5,322 bases of DNA, from the NCBI GenBank assembly GCA_016210395.1, contig JACQUI010000058.1, positions 1 to 5,322 on the forward strand. Direction: 5' to 3'. Every line of letters begins with the position of its first letter. The stretch's first letter is position 1. This DNA is from Chloroflexota bacterium. GTDB taxonomy: Bacteria; Chloroflexota; Dehalococcoidia; Lucifugimonadales; JACPCL1. Both the position numbers and the translations under genes were made by a program. Shown here in pieces: positions 1 through 4,293 of the stretch. Below the pieces are notes generated by a model, which saw nothing but the letters and a program-made list of their open reading frames with translations, made no database searches and was not told the DNA's origin.

Positions 1-31
1 GCGCAGTGCGCCTCCGCGCTCTCCGCTCTTC

Positions 32-391
32 CTACCGCTGCGGTTGAGGCTGAGGTTGGGATTGGGGTTGAGGCTGTGGCTGCGCCTGCTGGCGGGGCCG
101 GGGTGGGGCGTTACGGCGCGGGGGACGCTGGCCTCGCGACGCGCCGGCGCCCACAGCAGCCTCTTCACGGCGCGCAGGCTGCTGGGCCGCCGTCTGCTCC
201 TGCCTTGGCTGGGTCTGAGGCACCTTTGCAAGCTCCTGCGTCGTGTGGTGGGCGCAGGTGTATCCGGCGATCAGGTGAGTCTGTCCCTGTACGCGCACTT
301 CCTTGCCATGCACGTACTGCAGATTGCGTCCGCAGACCAGGCACTTCGCTGGCGGCCACACGTGGCGCACGACATTCCCGAACTGGTACAA
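32..391 (-). CDS. Hypothetical small protein with Cys/His (zinc-finger-like) N-terminus and Pro/Gln-rich tail
   Basis: I do not recognise this 119-residue protein. Seen: residues 17-20 form a CLVC pair and residues 46-49 a CAHH cluster, giving C17, C20, C46 and H48/H49, a spacing that could hold one zinc ion. Residues about 55-119 are low complexity, rich in Gln, Pro, Arg and Ala, ending in alternating Gln-Pro, and are probably disordered. No signal peptide or membrane segment is visible. The start is TTG (389-391), chosen because a GAGGAGG motif lies 5 nt upstream and a promoter-like pair lies further up. Third codon positions are strongly G/C, as in the sure genes of the window, which argues for real coding rather than an antisense shadow. 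Long open frames on the opposite strand are explained by GC richness. It stands alone, transcribed away from the rest of the window. Inferred role: a nucleic-acid- or protein-binding small protein; this is only a guess. Confidence 0.6.
   Translation of the reverse strand: MYQFGNVVRHVWPPAKCLVCGRNLQYVHGKEVRVQGQTHLIAGYTCAHHTTQELAKVPQTQPRQEQTAAQQPARREEAAVGAGASRGQRPPRRNAPPRPRQQAQPQPQPQSQPQPQPQR
35..88 (-). repeat. Hexanucleotide-like tandem repeat coding for a (Pro-Gln)n tail
   Basis: On the minus strand the 3' end of the small gene repeats CAG/CAA and CCT/CCC/CCA codons with a 6-bp period, giving the C-terminal QAQPQPQPQSQPQPQPQR. On the plus strand it reads as ggttga/ggctga units. The synonymous codons vary between units, so the repeat is either old or kept for its peptide rather than freshly expanded by slippage. 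Confidence 0.75.
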
Positions 392-396
392 GCAAG

Positions 397-403
397 CCTC
401 CTC
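397..403 (-). promoter_or_regulatory. Ribosome binding site that decides the TTG start
   Basis: The minus strand reads GAGGAGG followed by 5 nt (CTTGC) and then TTG. This near-consensus Shine-Dalgarno is the main reason to accept the unusual TTG start for the gene at 32-391. Confidence 0.5.
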
Positions 404-439
404 GGCCCCGCGTCTACCTTGGGCAATCGTCTGACGGTC

Positions 440-468
440 ATTGTAGATGCACGCGCTTCCGCATACAA
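440..468 (-). promoter_or_regulatory. Putative sigma70-type promoter for the small minus-strand gene
   Basis: Minus strand: -35 box TTGTAT (463-468), a 17-nt spacer, then -10 box TACAAT (440-445), which matches TATAAT at 5 of 6 positions. Transcription would start near 433, leaving a leader of about 40 nt before the TTG start at 391. The -35 is weak (TTG only), and boxes were read by eye. Confidence 0.4.
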
Positions 469-545
469 GCTTCCCGACCTTCGCCGGGGCGACCCCCGTC
501 GCTACGTCCTCGACCCCTGCCCCCTTCCCTCCTGGGCGCTTCCTT

Positions 546-585
546 CAGTGACTCTCCGGAGTCGCTGGGTGGAGCGACCTCACCC
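546..585. other. Overlapping alternative hairpins
   Basis: Three mutually exclusive stems share the same bases. CAGTGACTC (546-554) pairs with GAGTCGCTG (559-567), 9 pairs with one G-T wobble and a TCCG loop. GTCGCT (561-566) pairs perfectly with AGCGAC (573-578). GGGTG (567-571) pairs with CACCC (581-585). No T-run follows on either strand, so this is not an ordinary intrinsic terminator. Confidence 0.5.
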
Positions 586-587
586 TG
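573..587. repeat. 15-bp direct repeat, copy 1 (AGCGACCTCACCCTG)
   Basis: This is identical to 1020-1034. A second shared block, CTTCAG(T/C)GA, lies about 30 bp upstream of each copy (543-551 and 991-999), so each copy seems to be part of a unit of about 45 bp with conserved ends and a diverged middle. Confidence 0.7.
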
Positions 588-618
588 GGGCGTAGTCAGA
601 TCCTGGGACGAAGGCCAA

Positions 619-652
619 GGGCAGAGCGACGCCAGAGGGAACCGCTCTCCCC
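619..652. other. Hairpin with 9 of 10 pairs
   Basis: GGGCAGAGCG (619-628) can pair with CGCTCTCCCC (643-652) with a single C-C mismatch, around a 14-nt loop. No T-run follows. Its role is unknown. Confidence 0.4.
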
Positions 653-868
653 CAGACGTGGGGCCTGCGAGCACCGCGACTCGCAAGGGAGTCGGCCTCC
701 CATTCATGCTTCGACAAGCTTCCAACGAACGGCGACGGAATGCGTCACGAGCGTGGGCGATGGCCGCTGTACCCCGCCCCGACCTCTCTCCTCCGATACA
801 TCGAGAGCCTTCGGCCCAAGGCGTTGGGGAGAGGGAGCAGGTCCTCACTCGCCGTTCCTTGCCCTCGG

Positions 869-890
869 TCACGGCCCTGGCGGGCCGTGA
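869..890. other. Perfect 9-bp hairpin
   Basis: TCACGGCCC (869-877) and GGGCCGTGA (882-890) form a perfect inverted repeat around a TGGC tetraloop. No T-tract follows on either strand, so it is better read as a structured or repeat-derived element than as a terminator. Confidence 0.5.
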
Positions 891-1019
891 GGATGCTCAG
901 CACGAACGGGAATGGAAGGTCAGGCTCCCGCCTTCGTCCCGGCCCCCGGTACCCAACCCCTGAGAGTTCGCCAACCGGGGTATCTCCCAGCTTCAGCGAG
1001 CCAGATATGGTCACTCCCC

Positions 1020-1034
1020 AGCGACCTCACCCTG
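1020..1034. repeat. 15-bp direct repeat, copy 2 (AGCGACCTCACCCTG)
   Basis: Perfect match to 573-587, 447 bp apart and in the same orientation. It is preceded at 991-999 by CTTCAGCGA, which matches CTTCAGTGA upstream of copy 1. Confidence 0.7.
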
Positions 1035-1458
1035 CCTCAGCACCCCAAGAGGCCCCATCTCATCCATGCCCAACATGCCCACACGCTCCAACTCCACCGT
1101 CAGGAATCCCGCCCAGACCCCGCCCCAACGCGTCGGGGCATGTGGCTGGCGCCCCAGGTGGGTGTGGCTGCCGTTCATCCCTCGATGCGGCGTGCGGGTG
1201 ATGCATTCCCATCCTGTTGGGTACTATTCGGTATACGTTTGGTTGAAGATTCCCTGAACAACGAGACTCCGGCCAGTGGTCCGGCGTTATACAAGGTGTG
1301 GCGTTGTGGTGTTCAATGAGCATGAAGCTTGGGGGCGAGCGTTCGGGAGTGGGGGGCATCGTGGGAACATTTTCTTAACAACAGCCGTCTAGAGTAGTGA
1401 CACGCGGTCTTGGATGAGAATGCATCCATTACCGCAGGGCCGCATCAAAGGTAGTGAA

Positions 1459-1478
1459 AACGGGAAACCGGACCCGTT
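1459..1478 (+). other. Leader hairpin 1 upstream of the zinc-ribbon gene
   Basis: AACGGG (1459-1464) pairs with CCCGTT (1473-1478) around an 8-nt loop. It lies about 90 nt before the start codon at 1565, and just upstream of the larger leader stem at 1500-1546. Confidence 0.4.
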
Positions 1479-1499
1479 CGAGACGTAGAGAGGAGCGAG

Positions 1500-1546
1500 G
1501 CCCCAGGATACCAACGGTCGGGCCAACCCACCGCCGGGCCTGGGGC
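1500..1546 (+). promoter_or_regulatory. Two-storey stem-loop in the 5' leader of the zinc-ribbon gene
   Basis: An outer perfect 8-bp stem, GCCCCAGG (1500-1507) with CCTGGGGC (1539-1546), encloses an internal loop and an inner stem. The inner stem is CGGT-c-GGG (1515-1522) with CCC-ACCG (1527-1533), 7 pairs with one bulged C and a CCAA tetraloop. The structure ends 6 nt before the ribosome binding site at 1553, so it could affect translation or bind a regulator. It matches no riboswitch class that I can recall. Whether it is a regulatory RNA is an inference. Confidence 0.45.
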
Positions 1547-1552
1547 TGATCC

Positions 1553-1559
1553 AAGGAGG
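1553..1559 (+). promoter_or_regulatory. Strong ribosome binding site of the zinc-ribbon gene
   Basis: AAGGAGG lies 5 nt upstream of the ATG at 1565. It is the best Shine-Dalgarno in the window and fixes the start of this short gene. Confidence 0.8.
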
Positions 1560-1564
1560 CAGCG

Positions 1565-1747
1565 ATGTTCTGGCTGAAGGGCTGCAAGCATTGTGGCGGC
1601 GACCTGTATGAGGTCAACGATCTTGGGGAGCGCTATATCAAGTGCCTCCAGTGCGGTCGCGAGGTCTACAATGTGGCGGAGATCACCGTCGAGCCGTCGG
1701 TGGTCCGGCCGAAGGCCGAGGCACGGCGTCGCGTGAGCGCCGCCTAG
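1565..1747 (+). CDS. Small zinc-ribbon protein (60 residues)
   Basis: Seen: two CxxC knuckles, C7-K-H-C10 and C27-L-Q-C30, 16 residues apart and each followed by Gly (CGG, CGR). This is the classic four-cysteine zinc-ribbon layout. The second half is Val/Glu-rich, then ends in a short basic, likely disordered tail (Lys/Arg/Ala). There is no membrane segment. Family knowledge: short proteins of the type 'CxxCGGDLY...YI.CLQCG' are common in Chloroflexota and a few other phyla, and mostly have no known function. Possible roles are binding nucleic acid or a transcription/translation partner. The start is fixed by AAGGAGG 5 nt upstream. The gene forms its own transcription unit: a structured leader precedes it and a strong terminator begins 26 nt after its stop. 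Existence is well supported; function is unknown. Confidence 0.85.
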   Translation: MFWLKGCKHCGGDLYEVNDLGERYIKCLQCGREVYNVAEITVEPSVVRPKAEARRRVSAA

Positions 1748-1772
1748 CGCGACGTTCTGCACACGCCAACCC

Positions 1773-1814
1773 AGGAAAGGTGGAGCGGTGATGACCGCCC
1801 CACCTTTCCTTTTC
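1773..1814 (+). terminator. Strong Rho-independent terminator after the zinc-ribbon gene
   Basis: Positions 1773-1789 pair with 1794-1810: 17 positions with a single A-C mismatch (1784/1799), closed by the tetraloop GATG (1790-1793) and followed by TTTTC (ending at 1814). The T-run is only on the plus-strand side, so it ends transcripts from the zinc-ribbon gene. The loop and upper stem contain GTG-ATG codons in frame with the next gene. These are not its real start. Confidence 0.9.
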
Positions 1815-1849
1815 TCAACCGGAAGCACAGGCGCGCCCGGGTCGAGCGC

Positions 1850-1878
1850 TTGTCGGCACCTCACGGTCGGTGTAGGCT
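1850..1878 (+). promoter_or_regulatory. Weak candidate promoter for the flavoprotein gene
   Basis: TTGTCG (1850-1855), a 17-nt spacer, and TAGGCT (1873-1878). It sits between the terminator and the ATG at 1896, where a promoter is required. Transcription would begin near 1885, giving a leader of only about 10 nt. The hexamers are poor matches, so the position is the main support. Confidence 0.3.
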
Positions 1879-1886
1879 GGGCGGCT

Positions 1887-1891
1887 GGAGG
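1887..1891 (+). promoter_or_regulatory. Ribosome binding site deciding the 1896 start
   Basis: GGAGG ends 4 nt before the ATG at 1896. Upstream in-frame codons (GTG 1788, ATG 1791) fall inside the terminator hairpin and would add 36 residues that no flavoprotein of this family has. Confidence 0.65.
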
Positions 1892-1895
1892 CGCT

Positions 1896-3005
1896 ATGCC
1901 AGCCGGTCGAGACGTGGTCATCCTTGGAGGCGGGATCACCGGGTGCGCCGTCGCACGCGTGCTGTCGCGTCGCGGGCTGTCCGTCACCATCATCGAGCAG
2001 GAGGCGGTGGCGAGCAAGGCGTCCGGGGTCGCCGCCGGGCTCCTCCCCCCCTTCTACGAGTTCGAGAAGCCGGGCCCGCTCACCGACCTCGCCCTGAAAT
2101 CCCTCTCCACGCACCGTGGCCTTGGCCGGCAGCTCCGCGAGGAGACCGGCATCGACGCTCGCTACACCCAACTGCCGTTTCTCTATCTCGCCTTCACCAA
2201 AGCCGAGGAGGAGGCACTGCGATCTCGCCTCGCCTGGCAGCGCGCCACGGGTCTCCGGATCGAGGTCGTGGACAACGCCACTGCGCGCGAGGTCGAGCCT
2301 AGGCTCACGCGCGAGGCCCCGTGGGCGTCGCTGTCCCTGGATGAGGCGCAGGTGGAGGCGTACTCCCTGACGCTTGCCTATGCGGCCGACGCCGAGCGTC
2401 ACGGCGCCCAGTTCGTCTACGCCGAGGTGACCGGCCTGAGACCGGAAGGCCATCGGGTTGCCGCCGTCCGGACCGCGCGCGGCGAGATCCCATGCGGCCA
2501 GGTCGTGGTGGCGATGGGCCCGTGGTCATGCGTGGCGGGGGAGTGGCTTGGCGTGCCTATCCCAGTCAGCCCGCTCAAGGGCCAGATCGTCATCCTGCGA
2601 CCGCCGGGCGGCCCGCTGAAGGCCGTGGTCATGCACCACCTTGGGTATCTGGCCACCAAACCGATCGCCGGCACCCTGGCCGGGACCACCGAGGAAGAGG
2701 TCGGCTACGACGCTGTGCCCACGTCCGCGGCTCGCAAGCAGATCATGAGCGCGGTGCTGCGTCTCATGCCCAGCGTGGAGGCGGCGGAGGTCGTGCGCAT
2801 GGTGGCTGGGCTACGCCCCATCACGCCGGACCGCCTGCCGATCTTCGGCCGGGCGCCGGGTTGGGACAACGCGATCATCGCCGCCGGCGCGGGCCGCAAC
2901 GGCGTGCTGCTCAGCCCTGTCACAGCCGAGATCGTCGCGGCGCTGGCAACCGGCGAGAACCCCGGCGTGGACCTCACGCCGTTCCGACCGGAGCGCTTCG
3001 TGTAG
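1896..3005 (+). CDS. FAD-dependent glycine oxidase / D-amino-acid oxidase-type protein (ThiO-like)
   Basis: Expected reaction for the family: oxidative deamination of glycine, sarcosine or another small amine by FAD. In the ThiO branch the imine product feeds thiazole synthesis for thiamine. Seen in 369 residues, the length of Bacillus ThiO: an N-terminal Rossmann FAD site, ILGGGITGCAVARVL (residues 9-23), with E34 ending the second strand to hold the ribose; the SGVAAGLL segment (43-50) typical of the DAO family; a substrate-domain tyrosine in GYLATK (Y251); AGLRPITPD (304-312), whose R307 corresponds to the carboxylate-binding arginine; and the C-terminal FAD segment GAGRNGVLLSPVTAEI (331-346). 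The start at 1896 makes the Rossmann strand begin at about residue 5, as usual. It is a soluble cytoplasmic protein with no signal peptide. It follows a terminator and has no thi genes beside it here, so ThiO, a D-amino-acid dehydrogenase or a sarcosine oxidase-like enzyme all remain possible. The fold is sure; the substrate is not. Confidence 0.88.
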   Translation: MPAGRDVVILGGGITGCAVARVLSRRGLSVTIIEQEAVASKASGVAAGLLPPFYEFEKPGPLTDLALKSLSTHRGLGRQLREETGIDARYTQLPFLYLAFTKAEEEALRSRLAWQRATGLRIEVVDNATAREVEPRLTREAPWASLSLDEAQVEAYSLTLAYAADAERHGAQFVYAEVTGLRPEGHRVAAVRTARGEIPCGQVVVAMGPWSCVAGEWLGVPIPVSPLKGQIVILRPPGGPLKAVVMHHLGYLATKPIAGTLAGTTEEEVGYDAVPTSAARKQIMSAVLRLMPSVEAAEVVRMVAGLRPITPDRLPIFGRAPGWDNAIIAAGAGRNGVLLSPVTAEIVAALATGENPGVDLTPFRPERFV

Positions 3006-3033
3006 GGCGGATACATGGGCATCCGTTGGTATA

Positions 3034-3075
3034 GGATGGTTCCATATCACCCGAACAGATGCAATTGGATGGCTC
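3034..3075 (+). repeat. Direct repeat GGATGG(T/C)TC upstream of the cox promoter
   Basis: GGATGGTTC (3034-3042) and GGATGGCTC (3067-3075) lie 33 bp apart, about three helical turns, and end just upstream of the -35 box at 3082. The first copy includes the palindrome ATGGTTCCAT (3036-3045). A regulator-binding site is possible but unproven. Confidence 0.3.
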
Positions 3076-3081
3076 AACTGC

Positions 3082-3110
3082 TTGACTTGCCGCTACGGTT
3101 CTGTTACGTT
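3082..3110 (+). promoter_or_regulatory. Putative promoter of the cytochrome oxidase operon
   Basis: -35 box TTGACT (3082-3087, 5 of 6 matches), 17-nt spacer, and -10 box TACGTT (3105-3110), preceded by TG at 3102-3103, an extended -10 arrangement. Transcription would start near 3117, giving a leader of about 57 nt that opens with a run of seven A's (3120-3126). The region is the only gap before the cox genes. Confidence 0.5.
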
Positions 3111-3164
3111 TCCGTTGCGAAAAAAATCACACCGGCCCGTCCCGCGCTTCAGCCACTTGGCACC

Positions 3165-3170
3165 GGAGAA
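3165..3170 (+). promoter_or_regulatory. Ribosome binding site deciding the subunit II start
   Basis: GGAGAA lies 3-8 nt before the ATG at 3174, with GGAG at a 5-nt spacing. It selects this start over the in-frame ATG at 3015, which lies upstream of the promoter. Confidence 0.7.
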
Positions 3171-3173
3171 AGC

Positions 3174-4232
3174 ATGCCAACGACTCGAAAGGCGGCGCTC
3201 TGGTCCCTCCTCGGCGCCGCGCTCCTGATGATCCTCCTGGCAGGCTGCAACGGCGATCTACCTCAGAGCACAGTCAGCCCCACCACAACGAACACCCGCG
3301 ACATGCAATTCCTGTACAAGATCATCTTCTGGGTCGCGGCGGGCGTGTTCGTGCTGGTGGAGGGGCTGCTGGTCTATGCAGTCGTCCGCTTCCGGCGCAA
3401 ACCCAACGATCCGATGCCGAAGCAGATCCACGGCAACCGGACGCTGGAGATACTCTGGACGGTGATCCCCGCCGTCATCCTGGTCGGTGTGGCGGTCCCA
3501 ACGTGGCAGAAGGTATTCTCGCTCGCCGGCCCACCCCCAGCCGACGCGTTGCGGGTAGAGGTGATCGGCCACCAGTGGTGGTGGGAGTTCCGCTACCCGG
3601 ACCAGGGCTTTGCCACCGCGAACGAGATGCGGGTCCCGGCCGGACGACCCATCAGCCTGGAGATCACGTCCAAGGACGTCATCCACTCGTTCCAGGCGCC
3701 CAAGCTCTTCCAGAAGATGGATGTCCTGCCCGGCAAGGTCCGCAACGTTGTTTTCACGCCCGAGCAGGACGGCGAGTACCACGGCCAGTGTTTCGAGCTG
3801 TGCGGCGACGGCCACGCGGACATGCGCTTCCGTATCTTCGTCCTGTCCGCGGGGGACTTCGACGCGTGGATAGCCAAGCACAAGACGGTCCCCCAGGTCA
3901 CGGATGACCTTGCCAAGCAAGGCCAGCGGATCTTCCAGACCAAGGTGTTCCAGACGCAGCCGGGAACGCCTGCCCTCTACGGGTCGACGCCACGGTGGGG
4001 CTGTGTTGCGTGCCACACGGTGGGCGCCGCCGGCGCCGCCATCGGGCCGAACCTGACCTACCTTGGCGAGCGGACCACACTGGCCGGGGCGATCATGCCC
4101 AATACACCCGAGAACCTAGCCGCCTGGATCCGCAACCCCCAGCAGCAGAAGCCGGGGGCGCTCATGCCGCGCCTTGGCCTGAGCGAGTACGAGGTCGAGG
4201 CGGTTGTCGCATTCCTGGAGAGCATGAAGTAG
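3174..4232 (+). CDS. coxB: Cytochrome c oxidase subunit II with fused cytochrome c domain (caa3-type)
   Basis: Electron-entry subunit of a haem-copper oxidase: haem c to CuA to subunit I. Seen in 352 residues: an N-terminal signal with lipobox LLAGC, so C25 is probably lipid-modified; two membrane helices at about 45-70 and 92-112; GHQWWWEF (132-139), the aromatic stretch of the electron path; and a CuA cupredoxin domain with H171, then C206-F-E208-L-C210, H214 and M217, all six ligand positions in standard spacing. A C-terminal cytochrome c domain follows (about 242-352), with CVACH (C277, C280, H281) binding haem and M331 in GALMPRL as the likely axial ligand. Nothing key is missing. Fusion of haem c to subunit II is typical of caa3 oxidases (Thermus, Bacillus, Chloroflexota), so no separate soluble cytochrome c dock is strictly needed. 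The in-frame ATG at 3015 is rejected: it lies upstream of the promoter, and the ribosome binding site and signal peptide fit 3174. Subunit I follows after 61 nt on the same strand. Confidence 0.97.
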   Translation: MPTTRKAALWSLLGAALLMILLAGCNGDLPQSTVSPTTTNTRDMQFLYKIIFWVAAGVFVLVEGLLVYAVVRFRRKPNDPMPKQIHGNRTLEILWTVIPAVILVGVAVPTWQKVFSLAGPPPADALRVEVIGHQWWWEFRYPDQGFATANEMRVPAGRPISLEITSKDVIHSFQAPKLFQKMDVLPGKVRNVVFTPEQDGEYHGQCFELCGDGHADMRFRIFVLSAGDFDAWIAKHKTVPQVTDDLAKQGQRIFQTKVFQTQPGTPALYGSTPRWGCVACHTVGAAGAAIGPNLTYLGERTTLAGAIMPNTPENLAAWIRNPQQQKPGALMPRLGLSEYEVEAVVAFLESMK

Positions 4233-4236
4233 CGCG

Positions 4237-4259
4237 GCCCATTGCGCCTGCGCATGGGC
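4237..4259 (+). other. GC-rich hairpin between subunit II and subunit I genes
   Basis: GCCCAT (4237-4242), a bulged T, and GCG pair with CGC and ATGGGC (4254-4259) around a CCTG loop: 9 pairs with one bulge. It starts 4 nt after the stop codon at 4232. Without a T-run it is unlikely to end transcription. It could protect the 3' end of a processed subunit II message or tune the ratio of the two subunits; that is inference. Confidence 0.45.
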
Positions 4260-4293
4260 GCAGCATCCGGCAACCGGAGCGCTGGAGAGTGCC

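Larger units (their letters stand above)
470..1458. other. About 1 kb intergenic region without a credible gene
   Basis: Open frames exist here in several frames on both strands, but their translations are rich in Arg, Pro, Ser and Gly, lack any motif or domain, lack ribosome binding sites at sensible spacing, and overlap one another. I read them as products of GC richness. The region does contain stable hairpins (546-585, 619-652, 869-890), a 15-bp direct repeat (573-587 and 1020-1034), and an AT-richer stretch at about 1360-1400 where a promoter for the downstream zinc-ribbon gene might lie, although no convincing -35/-10 pair is seen. A decayed gene cannot be excluded, but no recognisable protein fragment was found. 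Confidence 0.6.

Noticed and set aside
571..652. T-box-like leader (AGGGTG...CGC on the minus strand; GGGAACCGCT on the plus strand)
   Set aside because: Only partial matches to the T-box core, no terminator/antiterminator pair with a T-run, and no aminoacyl-tRNA synthetase or amino-acid gene downstream.
44..963. Long plus-strand open frames (44-595 and 76-963) overlapping the small minus-strand gene
   Set aside because: Translations are Arg/Pro/Ser-rich with no motif, they overlap each other, and no ribosome binding site supports them. The minus-strand frame has better codon use and signals.
438..1014. Minus-strand open frames at 438-872 and 745-1014
   Set aside because: Composition is low-information, with no domain, and the frames cross hairpins and repeats. 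They look like products of GC richness.
1286..1316. Minus-strand promoter TTGAAC (1311-1316) with TATAAC (1286-1291)
   Set aside because: The hexamers are good but the spacer is 19 nt, and there is no gene downstream on that strand for about 900 bp. Not strong enough to list as a feature.
1381..1480. Known riboswitch (c-di-GMP-I or ZTP type) ahead of the zinc-ribbon gene
   Set aside because: A few short words resemble these classes, but the conserved core segments are not present in order. Kept only as an unassigned structured leader.
3008..3025. CGGAT/ATCCG hairpin right after the flavoprotein stop as a terminator
   Set aside because: Only 5 pairs and no T-run. Too weak to call.
3015..3173. 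ATG at 3015 as the start of subunit II
   Set aside because: It lies upstream of the best promoter, would bury the lipoprotein signal 53 residues inside the protein, and has no good ribosome binding site. The ATG at 3174 fits all three.
3258..4016. Long antisense open frame opposite subunit II
   Set aside because: A shadow of the sure subunit II gene, caused by its third-position GC bias; no recognisable domain.
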